Assembly (NCBI GenBank): GCA_023627715.1
Contig: JAMAHW010000012.1
Span: 558,001 to 622,000 of the forward strand
Direction: 5' to 3'
DNA: 64,000 nucleotides
Origin: Periconia sp. R9002
Lineage: Eukaryota; Ascomycota; Dothideomycetes; Pleosporales; Periconiaceae
The notes beneath the pieces were generated by a model that ran no database searches, had not been told where the DNA came from, and worked only from the letters and a program-made list of their open reading frames with translations. Positions 20,636 through 31,694 of this stretch are shown here, one piece after another (positions within the stretch are counted from its first letter, which is position 1; each line of letters begins with the position of its first letter). Both the position numbers and the translations under genes were made by a program.

Positions 20636-22513
20636 ACAGCTGGACTGCGTTGTTGTTCATATGCTAATATGCTAATATCATGCCGAGCTCATGGGCGAGC
20701 AGGGCAATCGCATTGCATGGGGTTCTTTCTTTTGACCTTGGACTGCATTCGAGGCGTTGTTTGAATCCGACTTTGTAACGACCTTGCATTCTCCTTTCCA
20801 GCTTGGTACTGGATTGTTTTACCCGCAAAACTTATATTCACGACATTCACTTCACATGCCTGTTTTAACTGATACCTCTTTTTCCCTTTCTCTTTTGCAT
20901 TCCGTTCGATTTGTTTCTACAGCCGCCATGTGTCCACTCGCGTTGGTAATAGTCAATTTGTTGGCAGGTGCTTGTCTTGTATAAGCTCTCCTGCCAACGC
21001 TACAACGATATCCTGAATCAAAATAATCTCCCGCGAGGTTACGTCAATTGCTGCATGTCGTCCGCTTTGATTCTATCACGTCATGTGAGCGTTCCGGACA
21101 TCACATCGTTCATGCGGGTCGTGTATAGTTTCATGGGTATTCTACCAGCAGCGAGTAACCGTTTATTGAAGCCCTTTGAGACTCAACGATCTCGATGCGT
21201 GCGCCGGATGCCTCAGCTAAGATGAACCACGATGGCTATCCGACTAGAACGGCTGATGAGACAAAAAGGCGGGGCGAGTAGTGTTTTTTCTGTAGTTGTA
21301 CGTTTGGAGGGGGGACCTTATGTTGGTCCAAAGTCGATTGGGGTTCTTTTTTTCCCTTCTGCTTTTATTCCATGTTTTTTCTAGGGGGCAACGGACGGTG
21401 ATAATTAGGAAACGAAACAGAAGCACGAGGGATGGATGGTGGGATCATGGATACTGGAAACGAAACGGATTTTTCTTTTTTCTTTTCACAAAAGGGATGG
21501 TTATGGACGGGAGCGACGACAGGGGATACCGCCATGATTTCAGGGAAGACAAAAGGGGCACAGATGGATCTGGATTGACCGTCAAGGCAGTGGGTGGGGT
21601 GAAGGAAAAACTAATGACATATTTCTGGAAGGTGGTCGGGTCGAGGGAGGTTTTCCTCTTTTTTGGAGGGGAGTAGCACAAATCCCTCGACCGAACGAGA
21701 TGGAAAACGGGGGGAGGGGCATAGCATAACAACGAAAAGAAAGAAACCATGTACCTTATTTTCTCCTCCTTGATTTTTGTCCTTGTTTCGATCGTTTTGC
21801 GAAGACTACAAGAAAACATTTAAAAACGTTTGTTCTTGTATCAATCTTTGTAAATGGACTCGCGCTACATGCACTTGTTCAACATTTCTATTCCCCAATT
21901 ACTCCTTTTTTCCCGTGTACTCGTGGCACCACCGGGTCCGGGGTGGCTTGGTTACCTGCCTACCTACCTATATAGTCCTTCCCCTATATATCTAACATAT
22001 CAAGACCTTTCGAAACCGAAAGAGAAAAATGGGCATTACGTAACGCATTCATCGAATTATAAGAGAATACCTCCCTGTGTTTTCATAGAAGGTTAGTAGG
22101 GGGGTTAGTTGATAGGCTGGCAGAGAGTAGTACATATCTAGTTACACTTACACAAACACGTATAAGCAGCGCACATGTGTACGTGGAGTTGCGTAGTTTG
22201 TGTAAGACAGGAAGCGGGGACGAATGACGGAACGAGTGTGTGGGGTGAGTTCAGCTCAGCTTGTTTTACACGTGTGTAGCAGTCAAATTGATGCTAACGG
22301 CCCGGTGTGGAGAGTAAGGTGGTCGGTGGTATATATACCACTCCGTTCTAGCTCTTTTACATGATCTCTTTGGTTCCTTACTCCTATCGCAACCTTCAAT
22401 CCATCGCCGTACTCATCAATCTCAGCAAACCTTACAACATCTCCATCTATTAACCAACCACTACACCCACCCATCTATCCACCCTCAAACACCCACCCAC
22501 CACCACAGAAAAT
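20636..22513. other. Intergenic region downstream of nbp2
   Basis: 1.9 kb. The first ~600 bp are probably the nbp2 3' UTR. 21250-21720 is purine-rich (GGGATGGATGG, GGGGAGGGG). 21900-22100 is AT-rich. A symmetric TATA element at 22327-22340 belongs to the next gene. I support no coding sequence here. Confidence 0.6.
22327..22340 (+). promoter_or_regulatory. Palindromic TATA element
   Basis: TGGTATATATACCA is a perfect 14-bp palindrome around a TATATATA core, 174 bp before the ATG at 22514. Position and composition suit a TATA box with a pyrimidine-rich leader following (22380-22510). Confidence 0.5.
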
Positions 22514-22981
22514 ATGTCCGACCCATCCACCCTCTCCTGCCTCATAATCCCCAAATCCAGCTCCGACACCTTCTACCTCCCCTCCTCCCGCCCCTTCGTC
22601 TACAACCCCAACGACGCCGCCATGGCCGAAATCTACGACTGGGGTCTGCAGATGCGCGACAACGGTGACGTTGAAGAGGCGAAGCACGCGAATGCGATGT
22701 TTTCGGAGGGGTGGCGGCGCCCGTTGGATAAGGAGCCCAGTGTGGCGGACTTCGAGGAGAGGAGAAGGAAGAGAGCGGAAGAGGATGAGCAGGCGATGAG
22801 GGAAGGGGGGGTGGCGGAGAGGACGAGGAGGGCGTGGGAAAGGAGTTGGAGGTGGAAGAAGGAGATTAGGGAGAGGGACAAGAGGGAGAGGAAGGAGAGG
22901 AGGAGGGTGGAGAGGGAGGTTAGGAGGGTGGCGAGGGAGAGGAGGAAGAGGAGGGAGTCGCTGAGGAGGAGGAGGGATTAG
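22514..22981 (+). CDS. Small Arg/Glu-rich coiled-coil protein, unknown
   Basis: A 155-residue open frame with a good start context (AAAATATGTCC), a TATA element and a C/A-rich leader. The first ~65 residues have normal composition (MSDPSTLSCLIIPKSSSDTF, then a YDWGLQMRDNGDVEEAKHAN segment). From residue ~75 to the end the sequence is nearly all Arg, Glu, Lys and Trp and should form one long charged helix or coiled coil. Codon use in this tail is AGG/GAG-rich, reflecting a purine-rich DNA run. I do not recognise a family. The N-terminal half argues for a real gene, and the tail could be low-complexity expansion. Confidence 0.55.
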   Translation: MSDPSTLSCLIIPKSSSDTFYLPSSRPFVYNPNDAAMAEIYDWGLQMRDNGDVEEAKHANAMFSEGWRRPLDKEPSVADFEERRRKRAEEDEQAMREGGVAERTRRAWERSWRWKKEIRERDKRERKERRRVEREVRRVARERRKRRESLRRRRD

Positions 22982-23529
22982 GGAGGAAGGAGGGGGGGAG
23001 CGTGTGTTGGTTTTCTGTCGCTTTTGGATAACGTGTTGGATACGTCGCCACGGTACATCTACGCATTTTCTTTGTGTAGCTTTATTAGTTGTCAGGGTTT
23101 TCCTATTTGTCGAAACTTGTACTCAAGTCCCACATCTTTCTCTTTAACGTTTATTAAAGTATGGTAGAGTTTAGCTCTCCACTGTTTTTTTTTCTTTTGT
23201 GTATAGGAATTCAGAGTTGGAGATTACATAAATGACTTCACAAGCATGAACAAAAAAAAAGGGGGGGGAGAAGATTTCTCTATATCCTCATCTTCCCCCC
23301 ACAATCTTCAACGGCTGGGAGTTGTTTATAGTGAAAGTGCGAGGAGGGAGGGGAGGGAGGGGAGGTAAGTTAGAAAAAGGGGATAATATAAGGATTAAGA
23401 TCACCGCGAGTCCTAACGCCGACTACACTTTGATATATAGGTAGGTGGGTAGCGAAGCTGTGCGGCGCGTGGTGCCACGATGGTCACATGGAAAAATGAA
23501 TTGGGGACTTCAAATGTCGAAGTGAGTGC

Positions 23530-23632
23530 TTATAGAGCGAGTTCGTGATTTCCCCCTACCCCGGGTCGATACCCATGGTAGCAATACTTTGTGAGGATCC
23601 AATTCAATCCTTACTTTTATAGAGCGAGTTCG
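23530..23632. repeat. Short element bracketed by 16-bp direct repeats (copy A)
   Basis: The 16-mer TTATAGAGCGAGTTCG occurs at 23530-23545 and again at 23617-23632. The 71 bp between them share blocks, in inverted orientation, with the element at 53464-53553: GTCGATACCCA (23565-23575), GTGAGGATC (23591-23599) and AATTCAA (23601-23607), in the same order. The core contains GGGTCGATACC, one base off the Pol III B-box consensus GGTTCGANNCC. The flanking repeat is different at the other locus, as target duplications would be. Confidence 0.6.
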
Positions 23633-23668
23633 CCTGCGTGTCCGTCCTGGTGGAGGACGTTAACTGCG

Positions 23669-23702
<34 letters not shown>

Positions 23703-23708
23703 CTGCGT
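23632..23708 (+). repeat. T31 tract with flanking 8-bp direct repeat
   Basis: GCCTGCGT at 23632-23639 and 23701-23708 bracket a 61-bp segment that ends in 31 consecutive T (23670-23700). This could be a tiny insertion with a T-tail or chance repetition around a slippage-prone homopolymer. It directly abuts copy A of the 16-bp-repeat element. Confidence 0.45.
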
Positions 23709-23863
23709 TGATACCTCGATAAAAACAACATCTAAAAGTACGAAACCAAAAAAAGCGGACTGCTTTCGATTCTTCTAATAGCTAATACAGTAGGCAAATA
23801 CCTTCAAACGCCTCGCGATTTATGGAAACAAAATACCTACAATCTATCCAAAAAAATGCCCCC

Positions 23864-25738
23864 TCAAGCAGTTCCCCTCCCAATCCCCCTCTTATACCTC
23901 TCCAAACACCTCTCCCTCGCAACACGATGCTCCACAATCGGCGTCGGATACCCATTCCTCCTCGCGACCCTCTCCGCCTCCCCCCCAGCGCCATACGGAT
24001 TCAACACCTCGCTCCCCTTCACCCCCTTCAACTCCTCCACCCACTCCCTCACAAAGTCGCCCTCAGCATCAAACCGCTCCCCCTGCAACCACGGATTAAA
24101 CACTCTAAAATACGGCTGCGGATCGACGCCGGTGGACGCCGCGAATCCCCATCCGCCATTATTCGACGCGAAGTCGCCGTCGACGAGGCGGCTCATGAAG
24201 TACCGCTCCCCGAGGCGCCAGTCGAGGAGGAGGTGTTTGGCGAGGAAGCTCGCGACGATCATGCGGTTGCGGTTGTGCATGTATGCGGTGTGGTTGAGGC
24301 AGCGCATGGCGGCGTCGACGATGGGGTAGCCTGTTTTCCCTTCGCACCAGGCGGTGAGATGGGTGGGGTTGGTTTCCCACTCGATGTTGGTGTACTCGTA
24401 TTTGAAGGGTTTGGACATGCAGATGTAGGGCCAGTGGACGAGGACGTGCCGGTAGAAGTCGCGCCACGCGACTTCGCTGATCCAGACGCGCACGCCTTCG
24501 AGGCCGCCGTCGAGTTTTTTGGTCGAGTTGATGGATTGCGCGCTGCGGGTGCTGGTGCGGGAGGAGAGGGTGCCGGCGGCGTGGTGCATGCTTACGCTGG
24601 AGGTGCTGCTGAGGGAGGGGAAGTTGCGTGTGCTGCTGTAGGCGCCGATTTTTTGGGAGAGGAAGTGGGAGAGGCGTGTGAGGGCTGCGGTTTCGCCGGC
24701 CGGGTAGAGGGCTTGGATGCGGGTTTTTTCGTCGGGGGTGGTGAAGGTTTTGGTTTCTGGGACGGGTGGGGTTGGGGTGTCGTTGAGGTGGGTGAAGGTT
24801 GCGGTGAAGGAGGGAGGGTTGGGCGAGGGAGGGGGTCGCTCGTGGAGGACGTGAGGGTGCGTGTGGAGGTACTGGATCCAGGCGCGGAACCAGGGTGAAT
24901 AGACTGCGTATTGCTTCCCGGCTCCTGTTTTCAACTCTCCTGGTGGAACGACGCAGTCGTCGTGCCAGACTTCGACGTTGATACCTTTCGTCAGACCCTT
25001 TCTGACCAGTTTCTCCTCGCGCCTCAGTTCATCGACTTCGTACTCTAGATTGCAGAACACATTCCTTGCGCCCCATTCTTCCGCCAATCCCAAGACTTTG
25101 CCTACAACGTCTTTGCGGTTCGGTACGAGGATAGTGTGTAGTGGGATCCCGAAATCTTGCATCAGTTCCTCTTTCAGAAGTTGTACCGATCGTACTTCAA
25201 AGTCGCATTTCGCGGGGCTTACTACGTGCGCCTCCCAGTCTTCAGGACTGAGGATCCACAATCCGATCACACCGCCTCCTTTCTCTTTCGCGAGCGCACT
25301 CGCGCGGCTTAGAGATGTGTTGTCTCGGATCCGCAGATCGCGCTTGAACCAGTGGACCACTACCGCAGTTTCATCGGTGGGAGTCGCATCACGAATTGCG
25401 GCTCGAGCTGTTTTCGTCGAGCTCAGTGTCGCGTTGAGAACTTCAATGGGGCGCGGGATGCTGTTGTCGTTGTACATTGCGCATCGCTCGTTGCTGATTT
25501 CGGAAGGGTAGAAGCGCCGGTCTACAATGCCGGCTTTTTCTTCCGGGCGCGAGTGGTCGAACGTTGGGGAGGCGAGAGGAGGTGCTTCATCGGAGGCAGA
25601 AGTTTCGACTTTTGGGATGACTGGCTTTGAGACTTTGGACCGCTTGTTCGGCGCCGCTCCGCTCGCGTCTGTGTATGCGATGGCCGAGGCCGCGTTGGAT
25701 GGGATGTTGTTCGATCGGAGTTTGCGTTTTGGAGGCAT
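23864..25738 (-). CDS. phr1: CPD photolyase (class I, Phr1 type)
   Basis: Intronless, 624 residues. After a ~120-residue basic/Ser-rich N-terminal extension, the alpha/beta antenna domain starts at VVVHWFKRDLRIRDNTSL. The FAD-binding helical domain holds WISEVAWRDFYRHVL, GYPIVDAAMRCLNHTAYMHN, RMIVASFLAKHLLLDWRLGE and DGDFASNNGGWGFAASTG. The tail motif DPQPYFRVFNPWLQGERFD completes the family pattern. This enzyme splits cyclobutane pyrimidine dimers using blue/near-UV light. The N-terminal extension contains basic stretches (PPKRKLRS, NKRSK) suited to nuclear or mitochondrial targeting, as in other fungal Phr1. The antenna region carries a Pro/Thr-rich insertion near residues 300-345. The hairpin at 26325-26388 lies in its upstream region. 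Confidence 0.95.
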   Translation of the reverse strand: MPPKRKLRSNNIPSNAASAIAYTDASGAAPNKRSKVSKPVIPKVETSASDEAPPLASPTFDHSRPEEKAGIVDRRFYPSEISNERCAMYNDNSIPRPIEVLNATLSSTKTARAAIRDATPTDETAVVVHWFKRDLRIRDNTSLSRASALAKEKGGGVIGLWILSPEDWEAHVVSPAKCDFEVRSVQLLKEELMQDFGIPLHTILVPNRKDVVGKVLGLAEEWGARNVFCNLEYEVDELRREEKLVRKGLTKGINVEVWHDDCVVPPGELKTGAGKQYAVYSPWFRAWIQYLHTHPHVLHERPPPSPNPPSFTATFTHLNDTPTPPVPETKTFTTPDEKTRIQALYPAGETAALTRLSHFLSQKIGAYSSTRNFPSLSSTSSVSMHHAAGTLSSRTSTRSAQSINSTKKLDGGLEGVRVWISEVAWRDFYRHVLVHWPYICMSKPFKYEYTNIEWETNPTHLTAWCEGKTGYPIVDAAMRCLNHTAYMHNRNRMIVASFLAKHLLLDWRLGERYFMSRLVDGDFASNNGGWGFAASTGVDPQPYFRVFNPWLQGERFDAEGDFVREWVEELKGVKGSEVLNPYGAGGEAERVARRNGYPTPIVEHRVARERCLERYKRGIGRGTA

Positions 25739-27212
25739 TGTGAATCCGTGTCTTCTTGTTAACGCGCGGGAAAGTATGATTCTGCTTGAGTGGGTATGAA
25801 GAGGGAAAAAGGATGATTGTTGTTTTCTGAGAATTAGAAGTGTTGATTGAAGAATGTTCAGATCAGCTGGTCGCGAATGGAATCTGATATGTGGTCAATT
25901 TCTAGATCACTCGCAGTCCAGTAGACGGCAAGAAAAGAAGAGAGAAGGAAGTAAAGGGTGAAACCACGAGCATCGAGAAAAGCAAACAAAACCTCCCCCC
26001 CTTCTAGAACCCCCGTGCCTTTGATGGCGTCTCCCCTTCGGCCCCGATCTATGACGCGGATCGGGGGGGTTTAGATACGCGTTCCTGGATCGCGGGGGCC
26101 CACTCCGATTAGCGAGTCCCCATCCCGGTTAGTTTCCACATGAACAGGCTATGGCCGCTATGCACATTTCATATTCATGTAGACAGACACATGTCAAATG
26201 TAACGTCTTCTTTTCAGATTATTATGTACATGTAGTACTACCTAACTGCAGTGTAGCAAACAAGTCACATGAAATCGACGTCTCGCAACGATTGGGTTAT
26301 ATTGTTTTTAGGGGTTTTTCAACAGACATATGTAAACTGTTTTAACGCTTTCTAGACCTAGAAAGCGTTGAAGAGGTTTACATATGTCAATTAACAAAAC
26401 CAAAGTCGACAAAGAAGAAACCCCCAAATCGAAAAGAGACAAAATCGACCCACAACCCAGCTATTCCCTTCATTCATCGACATGTCACAAAGAGGATGCC
26501 CAAGGCCTCGCCCTGATACGTTTGCGTTTGCAGGGTTTCAACCCAGCCAATGTGAAAACAAATCGAGTACCAACTCAATCTCACTACACACTGCCGGATC
26601 GAAATCCCATAAACACCAACGTATAAATGGCGAGGCCTTGGGTACGCTCACGTATGGAATATTTATTTGGCCAAGAGCCGTTTCACATCCTCCATCCGCA
26701 GACAGACAGATCAATCCCCGAGTTGGAAAGTGAGGGCTTCAAGCCCCTTCGTTGCACGATTGAATTCGTCGACAGTGATGCTCGTTGCTTTGGAAGGATG
26801 GGAAGTACATAGTGGTAGAGGCACCGAGGGGGATGTGGGAGAGAGCGTTATTTTCTTACAAGTGTTTTTTCTGATTTGTTTAGTGGGCGCTATGTAGATT
26901 CTTATAAGCCTAGCATTCACGTGATATCGTGTCTTTTTCAAATCCCAGGCCACATGTCTTGCCTGGTATATGTGAACATTGAAACGTTACTGTGAATCCT
27001 TTGCTATGTTGATACCGTTGGAAAATATGTCGCTACGTGATGATATACAACATGTGTGGGAAACTTGAACCGCTTTTTTTTGACTACCACGTAACTACCC
27101 ATTCATTTAAAACCATGTTTTTTATCTGGGCAGGGATGGTCGCTTCGGTGACATGTAGTCATTAATCCATGATTCGCAGATCCCCCGCAGAAACTTAAAA
27201 AAAGTGGGAGTT
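25739..27212. other. Upstream region of phr1 and 3' region of the permease
   Basis: Both neighbours are on the minus strand. The first ~250 bp are A/G-rich. G/C-rich runs lie at 26030-26110 and the large hairpin at 26325-26388. 26830-27200 is AT-rich. Small open frames around 26380-26900 lack coding character. Confidence 0.6.
26325..26388. repeat. Large inverted repeat (31-bp arms)
   Basis: The arms 26325-26355 and 26358-26388 are reverse complements at 27 of 31 positions, separated by 2 bp. The outer 13 bp (GACATATGTAAAC) and the inner 12 bp (AACGCTTTCTAG) pair perfectly, with the mismatches in a 6-bp block between. The repeat sits about 590 bp upstream of the photolyase ATG. It could be a cruciform, a remnant of a foldback element, or a regulatory hairpin. 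Confidence 0.85.
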
Positions 27213-29163
27213 TCAAACACTCTGTGTAACACTCTCCCCCTTCTTCTTCCTCATCGTAACGGTTAGCCAGATATCTTCCCATAGTCCCAAAGGAGGGTCT
27301 ATGCTGGCTTCGTAGGCGTCAATCTCTGGCCTTTCCCATACCAGGTCCGCTTCCTCCGGTTTGACGAATTTTGATCGCTTGATGAGCTTGAACGCGATGT
27401 ATAAAACGATGTCGATAAAGCACATGGCGTAATACGTCATGAAAGTGCCTGTGTCGAACGCATAGAAGGTCGCATATCCATAAATCGCGAGGGTTACTGA
27501 GAAGATGACAATGCCGGCGATGGCCACGTACGGTTGGCCCCATCCACGGTACGGAAGGCTATTGCGGTCGAAATTTTGGACTTTGAGCGCCCGGTAGAAG
27601 AAGAGGTAGATGGTGCACATGAAGATGTAGTCCATGAGCTGCGCGGCTTGCGTGATGTTGGCGAGCCATTTCACACCCTCCGATGCGGAGGAGCCGAGGG
27701 AGAGGAAGGCGAGGAGCGGGAAAATCATGGTGAGACAGAAGCAGTAGATGGGGACACCGTTTTTTGTCGTCTTTTGGAAGACCTTGGGTGCGTGGCCGTC
27801 TTTTGAGAGCGAAAAGAGTGTACGGGTAGCGCAGTAGACGTAGGAGTTTCCTGAGAGAGGGTTGTTAGCCTGGGCCGGAGAAACAGTGAAGGTGTTCATT
27901 ACCGGCCGAGAAAATGGATGTCACCATGAGTGCGTTGGTGAGATCGGGCATGACGGAAATGCCCATGTTCTTCATAGCGATCACGTACGGACTGGCTGCA
28001 CCTGTGCCAGTTCCAGACGAATCTAGGATGTTTTTAAGAGTGGGATCGTCATACGGCAGGACGATGCCCACACAAAGTGACCCTAGGATGAAGAAGAGAC
28101 CGAAACGCCAGTACATTGTTTTAAACGCCGTTTTGATAGTCTTGCGAGGGTACATGGCCTCGCCGGCGACCATGGCGACATATTCAGGGCCTACAATGGT
28201 GAAAGAGGCCTGGAAGTAAGCGCCAAGGAAGCCTTCGAAACGTCCTAGTGAGCCTTTGTGGATGTATTCCGCAAAGGACCCGGGTTTATTCCAGTAGCGG
28301 AATCCATAGGCGTCGTGATTAGGGTTACCCCCTACCTAGACTGCGCGTGAGCCTTCGTTCAGCGATGAGATGAGATGACAACGCACCATGGTGATGAAGG
28401 TGAAGAAGAAGAGCATGAAAATGAGAAGCACCTTCCCAGATGCACTATCAAGGGTCAGCACAACTCAAAGTGGTGTGATCTGAACTAGTACAGCCAGAAT
28501 TCCGACTCTCCATAAGCACGAACGGCGAACAGATTAATGACGCCGTAGAGAAAGATGCAAACGCCGACTACAGCGCCGACCGGTATGTCGTCACGCCAAT
28601 ACGTCAGGACGAGATTGAGTGCAGAAATCTCAAATGGAATGAGAACCGCTTCGTAGAGCTACATGATTGGGATGGTAAGTATCTACCTATGCTGGCGTAA
28701 TCAATTGATATTGGACAACTAACGAAGAAGTTCCAGCCACACATGAATCCGTAAGCCTCATCGACCCACTTGCTACCCTGTAAAACCAGTAAGTAAGCTT
28801 CTTTGAATGCAAGAACCACATTTGAGAACGACATATCCTTACCATGCGAACCCAACCCCCCACGACAGGCATAAAAATACTCATTTCAGCCATGCAGCTG
28901 TTTGCCAGCGCCATGAAGCACGAGTAGAGGGTGAAAGCAATGAACAAACTACCGGGACCGCCTTCGACAAGACCCCAAGCGATGGAGATGAACAAGGCTG
29001 TGCCGATGGAACCTCCAATAGCAATCCATTGGATTTGACGATTGGAAAGTCGACGGTGCAGGCCATTGATCTTTTGAGCCTCGGCGACCTCTTGGCTCAA
29101 ACGCCCATCGCTGGTATCAGACACCATGGGCTCTGGTGGAGGCTTGAATTCTTTGGTCGCCAT
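27213..29163 (-). CDS. Amino-acid permease (APC superfamily, fungal YAT type)
   Basis: Six exons (29163-28843, 28777-28724, 28658-28492, 28444-28387, 28335-27903, 27850-27213) encode 556 residues. The five introns are 47-65 bp, all GT-AG and in correct phase; the third has a weak GTACTA donor. The product has the family order: NGLHRRLSNRQIQWIAIGGSIGT (TM1), SFTIVGPEYVAMVAGEAMYP, TSIFSAGNSYVYCATRTL, and a C-terminus ending in a cytoplasmic tail with DPPLGLWEDIWLTV. About twelve membrane helices are expected. The family imports amino acids across the plasma membrane with protons. Substrate range cannot be predicted. An independent joining check is the acceptor at 27851, which avoids the in-frame TAA that an upstream acceptor would give. 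Confidence 0.92.
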
Positions 29164-31694
29164 TTTCTCGTCGACACAAAGTACGACGCTGTGGAAAAGA
29201 GGGGTGAAAGAGAAGGTCTGGAGGTAGGTGAAGGATCGTCAGGAGCTGTGGGCGAGAGTTTAAAAACGCAAACAGGCTATGGCCAGGCCAGGCCAGGATC
29301 CTTCAGTCGTACCGGTCTGTGGGTGGCGGTCGAGCTGGGGTCCTCGTAAACGAAAAAAGCGCTCCGCATAACGAAGTGGGTTTGATAGGTTGTTTGGTCT
29401 TGGACGTGCCGCCCGTGAGCTATCCGGATGGGGAACCTAGCTGGGTGGCTGGTTTGGCTTATCGTTGGGGTTACGTTGATGCGGGCTGTCTGTACATGGG
29501 CTTATCAGGCCCGCATCTCATCACCAAACGGTGCGAGTGTAGACATCATACCAAAGGCAGCAGAACCAATGTACGATGGCCGTGAGGAAATATCTCGGGG
29601 GATAAAATGGGGTTTTGTATTAAATCACTGAGCGGACGGGCGTGATGCTTGATGAAGCTTCGTGGAGCTTGCCGCGGCACCGCGGGGGAGGCTTGAAGGC
29701 TTGGTGCTGGGACCGCACGCCTTAGCCTTGTTAGTATGTAGTGTAGCCCCCCACGTCATCTCTCGCCTCCCACGTCTACACTACTTCTCCTTTCTCTCAG
29801 GGAACGGCACACAGCAATGCTAGGTAGGGCCTGTCCTGTCATTAGAGCGCCATGTCTTAGCTGATGAGTAGTGAGTTGCCCCGTTTTGGCGCGTGAAGCG
29901 CGATGCTTGTACGTAGTGTATTGCCTACTAAAGTACATATGTAAGACATTGATACCTACCTATTGATGTACAGTTCTACGTTTACTCCTACAAAAACAGC
30001 GACATTGATCGACAAGGTCATGTCCTCCATATGCCAAAGAGCTGCGCTGATTTTCTCTCGATGCTAAACTCACCCAAGATTTCAGAGATCTTGCCATCTC
30101 AGCGCCTCTGTAACGCGGCGTCATTGTCTGTGGTTCACAACGAACAAATTGCGAGGGAACCCCGAGAGCGTGGGCGGAATGTCCCGTCTCCCAAACTTCT
30201 CTTGGAATGAAAGTATCCCAAAACATTCTTCGTCCGCACTATCAGCATACCGGATTCTCAATCAACAAGGCAATCAAGAGATAACCATGGTTGTTGAATT
30301 ATTTGAATTGTGTGTGAACCAGGGCGGAAATGGAACAGCTTCATGGCCTACGGTTTCCGCTTCGGCCATTCTTTTGGAGCCAAATACACAGAATGCAATC
30401 CAATCGAAGAGTTGTTGCATTGTTGTTAATCGAGATAAGAGAATACGCCGAGGGGGGTTCCAACAGCTGACCATCACTATCAAAACCCGGGACACCAGAC
30501 TCATCAAAACAACCTGCTCCGGACCAGACTTCCGAGGCACGGCATTCGATTGGTTGGATATAGGGCTCTTCAACACCTTCGGGTCGTACTGTCTAAGGCC
30601 AGCATTTCAATCTCATATGGGCAGTACAGTGCAAGATACATAATTACCCAGTTCTAGGTCTCCACGTCTCATCATTGGCGGTAACCACTCGAGACCTCAA
30701 TCGAGAATATTGCCATGTAGATATCTAGGCTGTTCAACTGAAACTAGATATCGATAAAGCTATCAATCGTTCTGGTACGGATCATAGGAGTGATACACTG
30801 ATGACCACGACATGGAATCTGTGGTATGGCAGGGCTCGGAAGAATCGATCATGCGGGAATTCAACCTGTTAAAAACAAATATCAGTCAGGCACGATCGCA
30901 TAGCTGCATTTGGCAGCCCTATTTCACCCGGAATGAGTGAGCATTTACATGCGCATCATCTTGTAACGATCTTTTGGTGGAAGAAGGAGCAGTTACGAGC
31001 CCATTCAGCCCATTCACCGAGCTACTGACAACGTACTCTTGAGAATGTCCAACAGAGGTAGCGTCACCACCTAATTTCGGTAAGAATATCGACAGACAGT
31101 CGCCGGCAGCGATGAATTTTTAGTAGAGAAGATGATCCGGCAAATATCACCTTCATATTTGTCGATTTGATGTTGTGGAGTCTTGTCCTTTTCAATGGCG
31201 ATTTTCAGATATCGTGTTGGAAACTATCACACATAAGTTCTGCCGACGTTAACTCTGATAATAAAGCGGTTGGATTTGACGATAGACAACTGTGGTCAAG
31301 AATACTCATGCTCAAGAAGGTGGAAGAAATGTTTCGGTCAGTTTCCCTTTCCTTCTCCTGTCTTCGAAGTAATATTTCGACACCGGGCTAAATGTAGATA
31401 CTAATCTAGCTAGCCATGGTCAAACTTTAGAACGCTTTCAACCGTACTTTTGTGCTATGGAGTGTTTTGGTAAAAACTAAGGAATGTTCGCGTATTGTTG
31501 CTCAATTCACAATTTCCCAATCCGGTGTCCAGATAATCAAAGGGGGTTTGTCAAACGTCAATTTCTTTGTTCCTCCACGACTCCACACAATCAAGATTCA
31601 TATTCCACACTATGACCTAACACCAACATTTTCTCACACCAATCCATCTCCTAGCTCAATCCACAAAAGAAACAGCAGAAGTACCTCCACAGCC
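29164..31694. other. 2.5-kb gene-poor region
   Basis: It begins with the permease promoter and then becomes moderately AT-rich. Several frames of 60-164 codons overlap on both strands (for example 30149-30643) without any domain, conserved block or intron pattern I recognise. I see no tRNA or repeat structure. Confidence 0.55.

Larger units (their letters stand above)
22982..23863. other. Convergent spacer with two small insertion-like repeats
   Basis: It lies between the Arg-rich gene and the photolyase gene. It contains G-runs (23263-23270), purine-rich tandem GGAGGGAG sequence (23341-23365), the 16-bp-direct-repeat element and the T31 tract listed separately. No coding sequence. Confidence 0.65.

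Noticed and set aside
23822..24898. 358-codon plus-strand frame over the photolyase gene
   Set aside because: Shadow of the photolyase. Its Gly/Val/Glu-rich composition follows from the complementary codons.
26384..26900. Several small frames after the large hairpin
   Set aside because: Mutually overlapping, low similarity to protein-like composition, no start context or introns.
30149..30643. 164-codon open frame on the plus strand
   Set aside because: No domain, no splice partner, no conserved composition, and overlapping frames on the other strand are similar in length.
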